NCBI GenBank assembly: GCA_963680875.1
Contig: OY804589.1
Span: 20,294,413 to 20,358,412 of the forward strand
From: Bathymodiolus brooksi
Taxonomy: Eukaryota; Mollusca; Bivalvia; Mytilida; Modiolidae
Length of the DNA stretch: 64,000 bases
Direction: 5' to 3'
In this document: positions 10,990 to 23,696 of the stretch, in pieces
Layout: every line of letters begins with the position of its first letter
Position numbering within the stretch: position 1 is the stretch's first letter
Notes under the pieces: model-generated
Told to the model about the DNA's origin: nothing
Seen by the model: the letters and a program-made list of their open reading frames with translations, nothing else
Database searches by the model: none
Program-made: the position numbers and the translations under genes

Positions 10990-11440
10990 ATTCAGAAAAA
11001 TTCTGAACATTCTGAACATTGACTGAGAATTCTGAACAGATTCTGAACATTCTGAACATTGAATGAACAGAGTCTGAACATATTCTGAACATTCTGAACA
11101 TTGCTTGAAAAGTCTGAACAGATTCTAAACATTATGAACAGTGTCTAAAACATCCTTAGCATTGTCTGAAAAGTCTGAACAGATTATGTACATTGTCTGA
11201 AAAGTATGAACAGATTCTGAACATTCTGAACATTCTGAACATTGCTTGAAAAGTCTGAACAGATTCTGAACATTATGAACAGTGTCTGAACAGATTCGGA
11301 ACATCCTCAGCATTGTCTGAAAAGTCTGAACAGATTCGGAACATTGTCTGAAAAGTATGACCAGATTCTGAACATTCTGAACATTGTCTGAAAAGTCTGA
11401 ACAGAGTCTGAGCATTCTGATCATGTCTGAACAGAGTCTA
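10990..11440. repeat. Subterminal short-repeat array, left arm
   Basis: Irregular tandem of TCTGAACA/TTCTGAACATT and GTCTGAAAAGTCTGAACAGA. An open minus-strand frame through it (SDNVQNVQN) is a by-product of the repeat. Confidence 0.85.
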
Positions 11441-13445
11441 GACATTTTAACTAAATATGTCATGTGATATTTCACTTATTAATTAGCTTTTTAAAATCAA
11501 ATTACAACAAATATATTATTTCTTTTCTCATTAAATTTGTCATTTTCTTTATTTCAATTTTTCTTTTTAAATCAATATATTTTACTTCATTTTCATTAGA
11601 TTTTAACTAAATATAGCATGTGATATTTCACTAATTAATTTTCTTTTATTACATTACAACAACTATATTATTTCATTTCTCGTTAAATTTGACTTTTCTT
11701 TATTTCAATCCTTCTTCTTAAATCAATATATTTTACTTCATTTTCATTATATTTTAGCTAAATATAAAATGTGATATTTGTGACAGAGTCTCAACATTCT
11801 TAACATTGTCTGAATAGTCGACTGATTCCTGACATTCTTTTAATTTTGTGAAATCACGCCTTGTCAACATTCTTGATAATGTTTAAATATTCTAATGTAT
11901 TTTTTTACAGGACTTATATTTCAACCCAAAGACTTTTTCTATTTATTCAAAATAGACAATTGAAATACTCATCACATTTCACGATTAATAAGATGGATAT
12001 TAGAAATTGTGTTTTTTTTGTTGTTGCCTATTGTATAATAAAAGTTTGATGCTGTGTTGATATAGCGGTGCATGTCAGGTGTAATTTTATATAGTTTTTA
12101 CTTCCTTTAAAATGGATAAAATAGATCAAGAGATGGATTATTGAATTTGTTTATATATTTTTTAAAATACTTTCATAATTTTTTTTTTGCGGTACGTCTA
12201 AACACCGCTCAGGACTCCTGAGTGCACTCAGGACATACAATGTGCACTCAGAATATGAAAAAAAGGGTTTATTAGATATTGAAGTAGATCATCTTATTCG
12301 AAATTTGATTTCCAATCGTAGGCAATAGGATTGAAATCGATAGTATCAATATGCTTTTAAGTTGTAACCAATTGTGTGCGACACGTGCCATAGCTGTGTA
12401 GTCAGTCATGCGTGAACGCATGTCTATTGTAGCCATTGGTGCTGAGATGGCCATTAAGCGCGCAATAAACAAAATAGTAGATTGACAAAGTGAAAAAGAA
12501 GAATCGTAAAATGATATATATACACAATTAATACATTGTTGTGTACTAGATATGCAATGAAAATTTATTCAAATGTATACGGAAATACAATGGTATTATT
12601 TTTTTTTTCAATATGAAATTGATTTTTTTACCCATATTTCCAAGAGATTTCCTTTTTCCTGGAATTAAATTAAATGAAGTAATCCCAATATAAAATGTGA
12701 TTTGTTTTTAATCTACATATGCACATATAACATGAGAATTTGTTTTTTCTTTCAAATATTGCAAATGAGAGAATAATTATCTGTTCATTTAAGTTCATTT
12801 TCCAACAAGAAATTTTCATTTTTAAATTGCAATGAGAATTCTTTTTCATAAAGGTTCAAATTAGAAAATATTATTGAAATTTGCAGGAGAACTTAAGAGT
12901 GATCTCAAAGCTATCTCAAGACTATCCTAAATAAGGATGTCGTAACGATGTCAACGCAATAATTAGAAAAATAGAAATAGTGTGTACAACAATTATTTCC
13001 AATTTTAAAATATAGCAAACACTTGATAAACATACTCATAATAAATAAAAGATGTAAATAAAGTGGTTTCTTTTTTAATTTCATCTACTTTTTACGCTGC
13101 ATCCCATGAGTCTGATTCCTGTTTTCTCTAATTTGCAGTTACCTATATATACGTAGTTCTGAAGGTCATATACGATATATAACTAATGTGTAACACTTTT
13201 CTATGATGAAGTACAGTCATTACCGTTATTTTTTGTGTCATTACTTTCGAGTGAACTGATTTCAAACTTTCAATGAATTACTGATTTAAGATGAACACAA
13301 GATATCTCGTGCGCAGTTTAAATTATAATAGAAAAATCATTGTTAATTCACTTATTTAGATATAAAAACAACATAAAGGTGCATACCAATCATGTTCTAC
13401 AACCTAAAGTTCGGTTTTGGTACAGAATATCAAATTATATTACCA

Positions 13446-13627
13446 TGTCGGGGCTAGGACCATCTTAAGACACCTCCATAGATGTCCTAAAGTTAAGACA
13501 AATTTATTTTACCACATGTCCTGAGTTACGACATGGTCGAGAACATGACTTAGGACTAAGATTTGTCCTAATATGGTCTTAGGACATGTCTTAGTCCTAA
13601 GACACTTTCCAGAACACGGCCCCTAGT
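13446..13627. repeat. MITE-like sequence rich in TTAGGAC inverted repeats
   Basis: Begins GTCGGGGCTAGGACCATCTT and ends AACACGGCCCCTAG, with several inverted GTCCTAAG/CTTAGGAC pairs such as GACTTAGGACTAAG. Looks like a small hairpin-forming non-autonomous DNA element; ends approximate. Confidence 0.5.
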
Positions 13628-13769
13628 GTCTTTTGATGTTCGTGATGAAGATTTTTAAGCGTGGACACACATAACAGCTACAACAACTAATAATTAGTTA
13701 AAATGTTAATGAAAACAATCGTTATTGTTTTTGACAAAATTGCTAAGAAAACGATAGATATTTTACACA

Positions 13770-14162
13770 ATGAAACCGTTGGAGGAAAATGAGAATTTTA
13801 TTGAAAACAAACTCATTCTGGTCTTTTCCGAGCCATTTGTGAAATTGCTCGCAACAGTTAAGCGCAATGTGTCGTCCTTGGCTATCACCGGAATCCGGTT
13901 ACAACTATCAAGAATCTCTCGACAGATTGGCAGAGGTATTATTTCTTATGATTCTTATGCATGCTTGGTATTGGTTGAGTCGTATTCTAACAGCTGTCTT
14001 AAGAGAACGACTAGGAGAATCACAACTACAGCACCGACGATTATGGACAACAACAATTGTGAGTCGATTAATAATGTCTTAAAAAAAGACGTTTATTGGA
14101 CGCCACAACCCATTCTTAAGCTGACAACCAAACTATTGAACGTCATTCGTATTAACATGTAG
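13770..14162 (+). pseudogene. Unrecognised ORF, possible transposase remnant
   Basis: 130-codon frame. Its C-terminal part (NNNCESINNVLKKDVYW, then TPQPILKLTTKLLNVI) reminds me of a stretch seen in MULE-like transposase-related proteins of molluscs; this is recall, not a search. The N-terminal half shows nothing. Probably a fragment of the nested element's former transposase. Confidence 0.3.
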
Positions 14163-14164
14163 AT

Positions 14165-14215
14165 TTAAATAAGGGTAATAAAAAAATTACCGAACTCCGA
14201 ACAATCTTGCCAAGA
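14165..14215 (-). repeat. Retroelement 3' tail fragment
   Basis: TAAATAAGGGTAATAAAAAA, then ATTACCGAACTCCGAACAAT: the terminal hairpin end of the Penelope-like family, 5' truncated. Confidence 0.6.
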
Positions 14216-15892
14216 AACCTCACCAGAACAAACGACCTCGAACCAATCGTACACAGCCAAGATATTAGAACTTTCTTTTTCCATCTTTCACCTCATTATG
14301 TCTTTAGAACTATAACTGAATTAATTGAAATATTGTATATTGTGCTTTGCTTCTGTCATATTATTTTAAATACGCATTCAACAAGTAACAAGTACATGTA
14401 CATTAAACAAATGTGCAGACAAATGATCATCTCTTCTTTAATAATTCTATTTAATAAACTATGTACTTTAAAAAAAATATAATTTCCATAGTATGTACTT
14501 TTTATTTAAAAATAATTCTTATTGTATGTATTTTTTTAAATAATTTTAAGTTTCATAGAACTTACGCAAAAAAAAAGAATATCTCCATAAAGACCAAACC
14601 ATTGTTTTCTGAAAGTATTCATATTTTTAAACTTTGTGATTTTAATACTAAATACATATGCACAAAACATTTTTCATGCATATAACTATTTATTATGTAT
14701 ACCTGTTTTTGCTATGAATAATTTGTTTGGCAAAGAAACGATAAAAAATTGTTTATTGGATTTTCATGCATGATCGATCAGTCATCCGGTTGTGTAATGG
14801 GCGGCATGTCAAAGAGATATAAGAAAATTCTTCATAACTCCTAAATCGTTCAAGCTATCTGCACAAAACTTTGACAGTTCAATAACTATAATGTACTGAA
14901 GTAATTTACATGTCCTGTGTCAAACTAAAATAGCAGCATCATATCCTGAGTGCACTCAGGAGTCCTGAGCGGTGCTTAGACGCACCCATTTGTTTTGCAC
15001 ATAGATACAAGTATAGGGTGCCCCAATGCTACATTTGATTGATGGCTTGAAAACTTTGCATATTGATTCATCCATGCAGAGATATGACACCTCTCTAATA
15101 CATTGGCAATTGATACCATACTGTTGTATAATATACAGGTTAATAAAATTATTTTGATCTTACTTACATACGTACTTATAGTGTATATTGTTGTTTTAGC
15201 CCTTAAGTTGGTTTTAATTAATTGCTAAAAAGTAATTACCAAGTGAAATATCACATGCTATATTTAGTTGAAATCTAATGAAAATGAAGTGAAATATATT
15301 GATTTAAGAAGATCAATTTGAAATAAAGAAAATGACAAATTGAATAAGAAATGAAATAATATAGTTGTTGTAATTTAATTTAAAAAAAATAAGCGAAATA
15401 TCACCTTCTATATTTAGTTAACATGTAATGAAAATGAAGTAAAATATATTGATTAAAAAAGAAAGATTGAGATGACGAAAAAATCAAATTTGATGAGAAG
15501 TGAAATAATATAGTTGTTGTAATTTAATGTTTTTTAAATAATTATTTAGTGAAATATCACATGCTATATTTAGTTAAAATCTAATGAAAATGAAGTAACA
15601 TATATTGATTTAAGAAGAAAGATTGAAATAAAGAAAATGTCAAATTTAATGAGAAATGCAGTGATATAGTTGTTGTAATTTAATTTAAATTCTCTGTTCA
15701 GACAATGTTCAAAATATTCAGACTCTGTTCAGACTTTTCAGACAATGTTCAGAATCTGTTCTGACTTTTCAGAAAATGTTCAGAATGTTCAGAATCTGTT
15801 CAGAATTTTCAGTCAATGTTCAGAATGGTCAGATTTTTTCAGAATTTCTAGCACAAAAACTGGTCTATTCATAATTTCTTGACTTTTTAGTG

Positions 15893-16860
15893 ACTGTTGG
15901 TATGTATTTCTGCATACTGCACTTCTTATGCTGTGCAGATCAGTCGTTCCGTACTGACAAATGGATCAATGAAAATTAGTCATCAAATCAGTTCAGCTTT
16001 ACAAATTAAGATTTGAAAAGCGGTAATTTGATTGGCCAAGCAACGCTCATCTGAATGAGACCCGTTATGTCAGCTACATGATCTTAATGTTAGAACTTTG
16101 GGTACAAATTAAAAAAATATTATCAACGTATGATATCATAAGTGTAATTTTATGACGTTATCTAAAATTACATGACGGTTTAAGTTAAAGATTGAAGAAA
16201 CTATAAGCATTGAACAGCTACGAATTCAAAGGAAAGGTTTCAAAAAGTTGTACATGTATATGGGGATATTCTGTTTGTGTTTATATTACATAATTTTGGA
16301 TAAATTACAAAATTGTAAGTTACAAATACTTTCTTTCTATATAACCACTTACCAGCGTTTGATGAACAAACTTTGAAAACCAGTAATAAAATTAGTCCCA
16401 ACATTTTAATATTTTAGACAGTTCTGCGACCTTAACACGGAAGTAGATACCTGTTTGCAATTTAAATTCTTGTCTACTAGACCGTAGAGTTCCACACAAA
16501 ATATATACTATATTTAATTGATTATTTGTTTGCCTTTAGAAAGTATTATAACCAGTTTGTTTATTTAATCGTGTCGCGATCAGGTAATGTTTACGTTTTG
16601 TTTCTTTGATGTTGGGTATATCTAATACACTTTCTTTGTTGCTTTACTCAGTCAAATGATAAACTATATATCTGGCTGACACACCTCTGCCCCTCCCCCA
16701 TTTTTGGTCGTTTAAATGTGTATATTTGTTATTTTGTAATATTTAACATTTATAGCAATATCACTTCACTCAATGCAACTGACATTTGCTTCATGAATTA
16801 CAGACTAATTATCTACATGCTTTCTTTTTCTCATCTGTCATTACATTATAATAGAAAAAT
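15893..16860. other. AT-rich spacer, nothing recognised
   Basis: No coding, RNA or repeat feature recognised on either strand. Confidence 0.4.
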
Positions 16861-16861
16861 A

Positions 16862-17030
16862 GGGGCAGTCGTGATCATATAGTAGTTGGATTTAGAACTA
16901 CTTTATAACCACTAAGGTTGTGAATTCGAATCCCTCTAACGGCGAGGTGTACTCGATGCAAAATGATATTCAGTGCCTTGCAATAGGTCCGTGGTTAAAC
17001 ACCATAATCCTATTCCTAACCCTAATAGAA
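16862..17030 (+). repeat. SINE family A
   Basis: tRNA-like head (GGGGCAGTCGTGATCATATA, then TAGTTGG), B box GAATTCGAATCCC and GGCGAGGTGTACTCGA; the 3' body is shortened before ACACCATAATCC. Confidence 0.75.
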
Positions 17031-17724
17031 ATAAATTGAATACCGTAAATATATATTATATGATCTTCTATTCAGAAGGAATATGTTGGCACTTGTTTAC
17101 TTCAGATACTAGTACGCTGACATCTGTCTAATTGGCAAATAATCCAATCATAGTTACACCCGGCGGTGTCGGACGAATCTGAGCTATAATAAAATCAACC
17201 TACTTTTTGTCATTTGGAATGAAATTTTCCTAAACCACAGAGTGTTCCAAATGATAGCCATGACAATTTGCTATCTCAACAATACTTTAAAAATACTATT
17301 CCAGTTATTCCCCTTTTGCCAAGTTCTGATAAATTAATAGAAGTCTAGAAAGCAAATACGCCCGCATGATATAAGTCTTTTTCATATACAATTTCTGAAT
17401 GAAAGAGGGGTGGGTTGGGGAAGAGAAGAAGTAAGTGACGAGATCTAACTTTAATCAGATAGATTCATCTCCGAAATGAATATATCAATCTCCTGTTCAT
17501 TTACATCTGGATAAAAATTCATTATTTCATTTATTATAATAGACTTACAAATCTAAATACATTCAAGTCTAATAAAAGTTAAATATATATAGATATATGT
17601 ATATTTGAAAACGAATTTAGATAAATTGCTATTATGAAATAGGTAATGCATTTTCTGTTTTCCGACATATTCGAACGTAACAAGAAGGTTAGTTATCATA
17701 ATAAACAAGTAATACAGAGTTACG

Positions 17725-18066
17725 ATGGTGTAATGGTTAGCGTAATCGTATCAAGTGCCGTAGATCTACGGGGGTAGATCGTGTGTTCGATAGACATGGG
17801 GTCAAACCAAAGACTATAAAAGTGATATAAACACATAGTGGAAAAGAATAAAGGCAAGGATTAGTTGGTTCGGAGTCGGTATACTGTGTCCAATGGAGCA
17901 ACATATTCTACGTACATTGTTGTTCTAATGAGTTAGCACTATTCAAATCCAACACGGTTGGTCTAGTACAAAGTGGACAGCACCATCTCATAAACAAATG
18001 AATATGGTTTTCACACGTTATAGCTGAGCTAAAAGTCGCTTAAAGTTAAACAACATTCATTCATTT
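17725..18066 (+). repeat. SINE family B, near full length
   Basis: tRNA-like start GATGGTGTAATGGTTAGCGT and B-box-like GTGTTCGATAGAC, then the family body including GTTGGTCTAGTACAAAGTGG and a tail ending in ATTCATTCATTT. Reverse copies lie at 28904-29428 and 38062-38345. Confidence 0.75.
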
Positions 18067-18379
18067 ATGTCTTTGAAACGATTCAGTCAAATAATCGGTA
18101 TATTGGTATAAAAATAACAACTATGTATTAGGTTCAGGGGCATTTTTTTTCTTAGCTTTATTGAATTTTAGCTGCAAGCTTGCTATAATAGTTCTTAATT
18201 TGTGTTTTATTACTCTTTGTCATTTAATGTTTTTTTGGATTTTCATTCATTTGACTTCAATCCCCACTGATGAGACATATGTTGTTGAAATCCGCATATG
18301 GTGCAATAATTCAACGTTTGTTTGTTCCGAAATTAATGGGTCGATGGCACAGTTGGTACATGAACTATCAGTTCCGTGA

Positions 18380-18834
18380 TAGCATCACAGCCCAGTAACT
18401 AGCAATTATAAGAAATTGTCATCATATTATATTTTATATGAATTAAGAAAATCATTAGATGATCTTGACCTTATTTTCTTGACATTTTCTGTTTTATTAT
18501 CCTTGCCAATTTACTACATTTTTGATTTGTTGCATTAAAATACAGGTTACCTGTGACATTCATCATTAAATCAAATGTTTCAGTAAAGTAAATAGTTCGA
18601 AGTTCATGATAAGGTGATAGCTATAAAACCCAGATGTTGTGCTAAAATATTATAAGGGCCGCGTTGCATTGCAGACACCTATTAGATATTACATGTATGA
18701 TCAGAGAGTTCATTAAAGTCAGTAGAATAGTAAGCATCTTGTAGAGTATTAGTATACAAGAAATAGCATTGGAAAAGGAAGAAAACATATGTATTGTCGT
18801 GGATTTATTAATTAGTGGAACTGATTATTAAACC
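18380..18834. other. Region upstream of the gypsy gag, no LTR recognised
   Basis: A 5' LTR and primer-binding site would be expected here. I found no direct repeat of this stretch downstream of 22688 and no clear tRNA-complementary site. Confidence 0.4.
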
Positions 18835-19761
18835 ATGGCTGCCTCTTTGCCATATTTTCCAAGTTTTCCAGTTCATGAAAACAATGCAGAAATTAGGTGG
18901 CCAAAGTGGATTAGCAGACTTGAAAACCTGTTCATTGGATTAGACATTAAGGACAAAAAACGACAAAGACCACTTCTATTACATTACGCTGGAGAAGATA
19001 TGAATGAAATCTGCGACACTCTTACATACACAGGAGAGAACTATGCTACCGCCAAACTGAAATTAAAGGAATACTTTGCTCCAATGAAAAATACGGAATA
19101 TGAAGTATATAGATTCAGACAAGCCAAACAATCATCTGATGAGACAATAGACAGTTTCCATACAAAACTACGACAGTTAGCATTGAACTGTGAGTTTGCT
19201 GACGCTAGTGAATAAGTGAAATCGCAGATAATTCAAGGTTGTCACTCTACATGACTAAGACGAAGGGTTCTTCGTGATGACACAGATCTTACATGATTAC
19301 TTTCTTCTGCACGAGGATTAGAATTGTCCGAAAAGCACGCCCTGGAAATCGAACAAAGTGACAAAGAATCAGCAAATACATTGAGAAAATCATACCCAAG
19401 ACGACGTAATAACCTGCGATATCTGCAGAAACAATCAACATTTGAACCAAAGAAAAAGACAAACTGTAGAAACTGTGGAGGTGAGTTTCCGCATGCAAGT
19501 AAGTGTCCAGCACTAGGAAAGACTTGTAACTTTTGTAGAAAAATGAATCCTTTCGCGAAAGTATGCAGATCTAAACGTGGTAGGCAGAACACAAACAATA
19601 CCGCAAGAGTCCATAATCTTGGCAACAATGAAAGTGAGATAGCATACAGTGACACTGAGGATAGTAGCTCTGACGACGATCATGTATTCGGATTAAGGGA
19701 AGCAACAGTAAACAAGGTACAGAAAGGTAAACCGAAAATGACAGTGAAAATCAATAATTAA
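18835..19761 (+). pseudogene. gag with zinc knuckles, interrupted
   Basis: One frame with three nonsense codons. The capsid part has FPVHENNAEIRWPKWISRLE and LKEYFAPMKN. Two knuckles follow: CRNCGGEFPHASKC, and CNFCRKMNPFAKVC where the usual His is Pro. Two of the stops are TGA where CGA would fit, suggesting C-to-T decay. Confidence 0.85.
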
Positions 19762-20780
19762 AATGTGGATTTTCTAATTGACACAGGTCGAGCATTAATA
19801 TTCTGGATGAGAATACATTCAAGAAAATCGGAAGTAAACCAAAACTTTCTCACTCTAATACAAGAGTATTCACATATGGATCAAATAAGACTCTAAAATT
19901 TCAAGCGACGATTGAGACGGATAGTAAAATAACAACGGCAACCATGCATGTAGTAAAAGGAAAACATGGGAATTTATTGTGCTATGATACATCTGTGGAA
20001 CTAAATATTGTGCCAATAATTGCTTCAGTCTCAAGCAGTAGTGAAATATTGTGTAATAAATATAGTGATGTATTCAAAGGAATAGGGAAATTGAAGGATG
20101 TCAAAGTGAAATTTCATGTTGATGAGAATGGGAAACCCGTTATTCAACCGCATAGACGTGTACCCTTTCATATTCGCAAACAAGTGGAAGCCGAACTCGA
20201 AAGACATGGAAAATTAGATATCATTGACAAGGTAGATTGACCTACACCTTGGGTATCCCCAATTGTCGTTGCACCCAAACCGAAAAATCCCTTTGAAATT
20301 CGTTTGTGTGTAGATATGAGAGAACCGAATAAGGCTATTTTGCGTTCACGTCATATTACTCCAACACTAGATGATATGATGTTGGATTTAAATGGTTCTA
20401 AAGTGTTTTCGAAGATGGACCTTGGCAATGGATACCATCAACTGGAACTAAGTGAGGATTCCCGGAACATTACCACATTCACTACGCATGTAGCATTACA
20501 TAGATATACACGTCTCAGTTTCGGAGTTTCGGAAATATTCCAAAACACGCTTAGTAATGCACTTGAAGGATTAGATGGAGTAAGGAGCATATCCGATGAC
20601 AGCATTGTATTTGGAAGGAACCAAGAGGAACACGATAGGCGACTGTGTAAATTATTCGAGCGATTTAAGGAAAGGAACTTAACATTAAGCAAAGCCAAAT
20701 GTGAATTTAATAAAGATAAATTGGAATTGTATGGCCACATTTTAGTGCAAACGGGATATCTGCCGATCCAAAGAAGATAA
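19762..20780 (+). pseudogene. pol: protease and reverse transcriptase
   Basis: The protease motif VDFLIDTG lies at about 19770, with a frameshift after it. Reverse transcriptase follows with PHRRVPFHIR, LCVDMREPNKAI, KMDLGNGYHQLEL and the catalytic SDD box in SISDDSIVFG. A TGA near 20238 and a frameshift at the end disable it. Confidence 0.88.
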
Positions 20781-20833
20781 GTGCAATAAGAAACACCCAG
20801 ATACCAAAAGAAGTAGGAGAAGCTCGTAGTTTT

Positions 20834-21382
20834 TTGGCTATGACAAATTATGTGGGACGTTTTATACCAAACTACTGCACCGTGACTGAATCGCTACGTA
20901 GGCTAACCAAACAAGGTACTCAGTGGGAATGGACAATCGAACATCAGCAATCTTTTGATTTTAAATTAAAGAACGAGCTTGTTGCTGACCGTGTTATCTC
21001 GTATTGTGACCCAAACAAAGAGACAATGTTAATAGTGGATGCAAGTCCAGTAGGATTAGCAGCGTTGCTAATACAAGAGGGAAAAATAATCGCATATTCT
21101 AGCCGAGCATTAACCGATGTTGAAAGTCGTTATTCGGAAACGGAAAAAGAGGCATTATCAATTATATGGAAAATTGCACATTCTCACTTATATCTTTACG
21201 GACATTCGTTTGAACTCGTTTCAGATCACCTGCCTCTAGAAACTACATTTAACAATCCCAAGACAAAAACACCAGCCAGAATTGAGAGATGGAGGCTACG
21301 GTTACAGCAATACAATTCTAAAGTAAAGTACAAGCTCGGAATGATGAATGCTGCCGATTATTTGTCAAGGCATCCAATCTAG
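20834..21382 (+). pseudogene. pol: RNase H region
   Basis: The frame has FIPNYCTVTESLRRLTKQGT at the end of the RT, then RNase H motifs MLIVDASPVGLAALL, YSETEKEALSI, LVSDHLPL and AADYLSRHP. Shifted relative to the RT frame. Confidence 0.87.
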
Positions 21383-21451
21383 TCAACTTCTGTAACAAGT
21401 AAACATTCTCAACAAGCAGAAGAATTTGTTAGATATTTAACTGACAATGCT

Positions 21452-22688
21452 GTGCCTAAAGCAATGACCCTAAATGAAATAGTTGACCGTACACAAAAAG
21501 ATCCTGACCTTCAAGCCTGTATTACTGCCGTCAAAACAAACAGATGGGAAAAATCGTATGAAAATAGTGTATTAAATACCTTCCCGAAATTACGCTATGA
21601 ATTAGCACTTGTTCCTGTCAATGATAGTGAAATATTACTACATGATAACAGAATCGTTATACCACAGGATTTACACATGCGTGTAATTGACCTTGCACAT
21701 GAGGGTCATCAGCGTTGTGTAAGGACAAAACATGTATACCTGGCCTGACGTTAACACCAAAGAGTACATTTGAACCGTTACAAATGTCCGAATTACCAAG
21801 TAATGTGTGGGTAAAATTAAGCAATGATTTCTGTGGACCTTTTCCCAGTGGATACTATTTAATGGTGATTATCGATGAGTATTCGAGATATCCTGTTGTA
21901 GAAAGTTTAACCAGTTTAACCGCAATATCTGTAATACCGCTTTTAGACAAAACAATTTCGATTTTTGGAATACCAAAATAACTGATAGGTGACAATGGAC
22001 CGCCGTTTGATTCACACGAATTCCGAAAATTTGCTGATAATATGGGATTTAAGCACAGAAAGATCACACCATTATGGCCTCGCGATAACGCGGAAAGTGA
22101 ACGGTTTATGAAAACAATAGGAAAAGCAATTCTTGCCGCACATACACAACATCGTAGTTGGAAACAGGAAATTCATACATTTCTACGCAATTACCGTGCA
22201 ATTCCTCATGCAACTACTGATATGTCGCCAGGCGAAATTCTGTTTGGAAGGAAAAGTAATACAAAACTCCCGGACTTGACAATTAAATCACCCGAAATAC
22301 AATACGGAAGAAAGACAAAGACAGAAAGCTTAAAATGAAGACACATTTTGAGAACAAACATTGTGTCAAGCCATCACAATTTAAAGTAGGAGACAGCGTT
22401 CTTGTAAAACAAGGAACGAAGGATAAGTTAACTCCACCATTCAACCCAACACCGCTAAAAATCAAAGTGACAAAAGGAAGTATGATAACAGCAGCAGATG
22501 GACAAAATAAGATGATCACTCGCAACTCATCGCATTTCAAGAAAGTTGGAGAATCCATAATGAACGAGGAAGAAATTGAAGAAATATCAGACGGCAACAA
22601 TTCAGATACACCGGACACAACATTAAGGAGATCGTCAAGAGAACGAAGACCACCTAAATATCTTGATGATTATGTGTGTTCAAAATAG
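21452..22688 (+). pseudogene. pol: integrase and C-terminal tail
   Basis: HHCC start DLAHEGHQRC is present, but the Cys pair is lost at a deletion with frameshift near 21740. Core residues appear as VKLSNDFCGPF, IGDNGPPFDSHEF and NAESERFMKT (D, D, E). After another frameshift the tail 22335-22688 has KVGDSVLVKQG and RRSSRERRPPKYLDDYV. Confidence 0.87.
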
Positions 22689-22929
22689 ATATATAATTTG
22701 AGCTATGTTTTCAGACATAATAATCCTGTGCTCAACTTCATGTCTTTAAGAGGCTTGATGTGTTTTGTGAATTCATGATACAAGTATTTGTTGAGTTTAT
22801 TTTCACAATCGTAATAACATGTAAAAAATCATGCTAAAATTTTACAAAAGACTAACCACAACTTTCAGTGGGTTAAATTAGATAAACAGTTCTTTGGATT
22901 TGAAAAAGACCTATGTATATGTGTTGTAT

Positions 22930-23385
22930 ACTTCCCCCCTGCTATGTCTTCATATACAAAAAGTCTTGATGTAGATATGTTTGCCTGTATTGAAAGTGAT
23001 ATTGCAAGGAAGTTTGGAGATGTCAATATTCTAACCTGTGGAGATTGTAATGCAAGAATAGGAACTAATCCTGATTATATTTTGCAAGATGACAACACAT
23101 TTCTTCCTTTATTCCAATCATATCCAGTTGACCAAAGCATTACAAAACGTAAAAGTAGGGATATGAAAATTAAGAGTACTTAATGGTAGGACACTAGGTG
23201 ACCTACAGGGTAATCATACATGTTATACACATATCGGTGCAAGTGTGGTTGATTATACTATTGTGTCAGAGAATGCCCTGATAAATATTCTATATTATAA
23301 AATATCAGAGTTTAATCCAACTTTGTCAGCTTGTCATTGTAAGCCAGAATGGGAGAAATTATAGTTTAACTCCTACATCTAGTGA
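22930..23385 (+). pseudogene. LINE endonuclease domain remnant
   Basis: AP-endonuclease type C-terminal half in two frames, ending with VVDYTIVSENALI and a diverged S.CHC end. The N-terminal catalytic part is missing. Confidence 0.75.
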
Positions 23386-23696
23386 GGAATGTAGTATGCA
23401 TCCAATTTCGTTAAGATACATATGGTCAGAAGATTATACCTCTGCATTTCAAGAAGCATTGTCTTCTAGTGCATTACAATTACAAATTGACCATTTTCTA
23501 AGTAAAACAGATATACAAATATTAACACTGCAGCGTCTGAACTGGCCAATATTTTTACTGATGCAGCTGATATCTCTCTTAAAAAGTCTAAAATAAAAAC
23601 ACAAAATTACAACAAAACATAACAAATCGTTTGATAATGATTTGAGATCTAGTAGACAAAATTTAATTAATTTTGGGAAAGCATACATAAAATACC

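Larger units (their letters stand above)
12191..14986. mobile_element. Nested element with 43-bp inverted repeats, about 2.8 kb
   Basis: Bases 12191-12233 and 14944-14986 are inverted copies with 2 mismatches in 43 (ending CTCCTGAGTGCACTCAGGA). It sits inside the CACTA-ended element. The interior holds a frame at 13770-14162, a short inverted-repeat sequence at 13446-13627 and a retroelement tail at 14165. Family not recognised. Confidence 0.55.
10943..15892. mobile_element. CACTA-ended inverted-repeat element, about 4.95 kb
   Basis: The left end reads CACTACAAAGTCAAGAAATT and the right end is its near inverse (AATTTCTTGACTTTTTAGTG). Each arm then has a short-repeat array (TTCTGAACATTGTCTGAAAA type; 10990-11440 left, 15690-15850 right) and three AT-rich units of about 150 bp (left from 11443, 11599, 11751; right from 15240, 15391, 15549) in inverted order. 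CACTA...TAGTG ends with subterminal repeats are typical of the EnSpm/CACTA superfamily; a 3-bp flank att/act is only a near match for a target duplication. No CACTA transposase was recognised, so it is probably non-autonomous. Confidence 0.65.
18835..22688 (+). mobile_element. Ty3/gypsy-type LTR retrotransposon internal region, inactive
   Basis: Gag, zinc knuckle, protease, reverse transcriptase, RNase H and integrase occur in Ty3/gypsy order over 3.85 kb. Several stops (three in gag at about 19213, 19252, 19288; one after DIIDKVD at 20238) and frameshifts (near 20780, 21740, 22335) break it. The gag knuckle layout resembles K02A2.6-like elements. No flanking LTRs were recognised. Confidence 0.9.

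Noticed and set aside
11125..11475. Minus-strand ORF with SDNVQNVQN repeats
   Set aside because: It follows the subterminal short-repeat array of the CACTA-ended element; no start context or domain.
12272..12472. Signal-peptide exon for gene 2
   Set aside because: It has a hydrophobic stretch, but lies inside the nested transposable element and ends without a GT donor in phase 1.
17725..17830. tRNA gene
   Set aside because: It has A- and B-box-like sequences but no acceptor stem closing the molecule, and continues into a SINE body found elsewhere. The same holds for all SINE heads listed.
19242..19655. 137-codon minus-strand ORF
   Set aside because: Antisense shadow of the gypsy gag and zinc-knuckle region.
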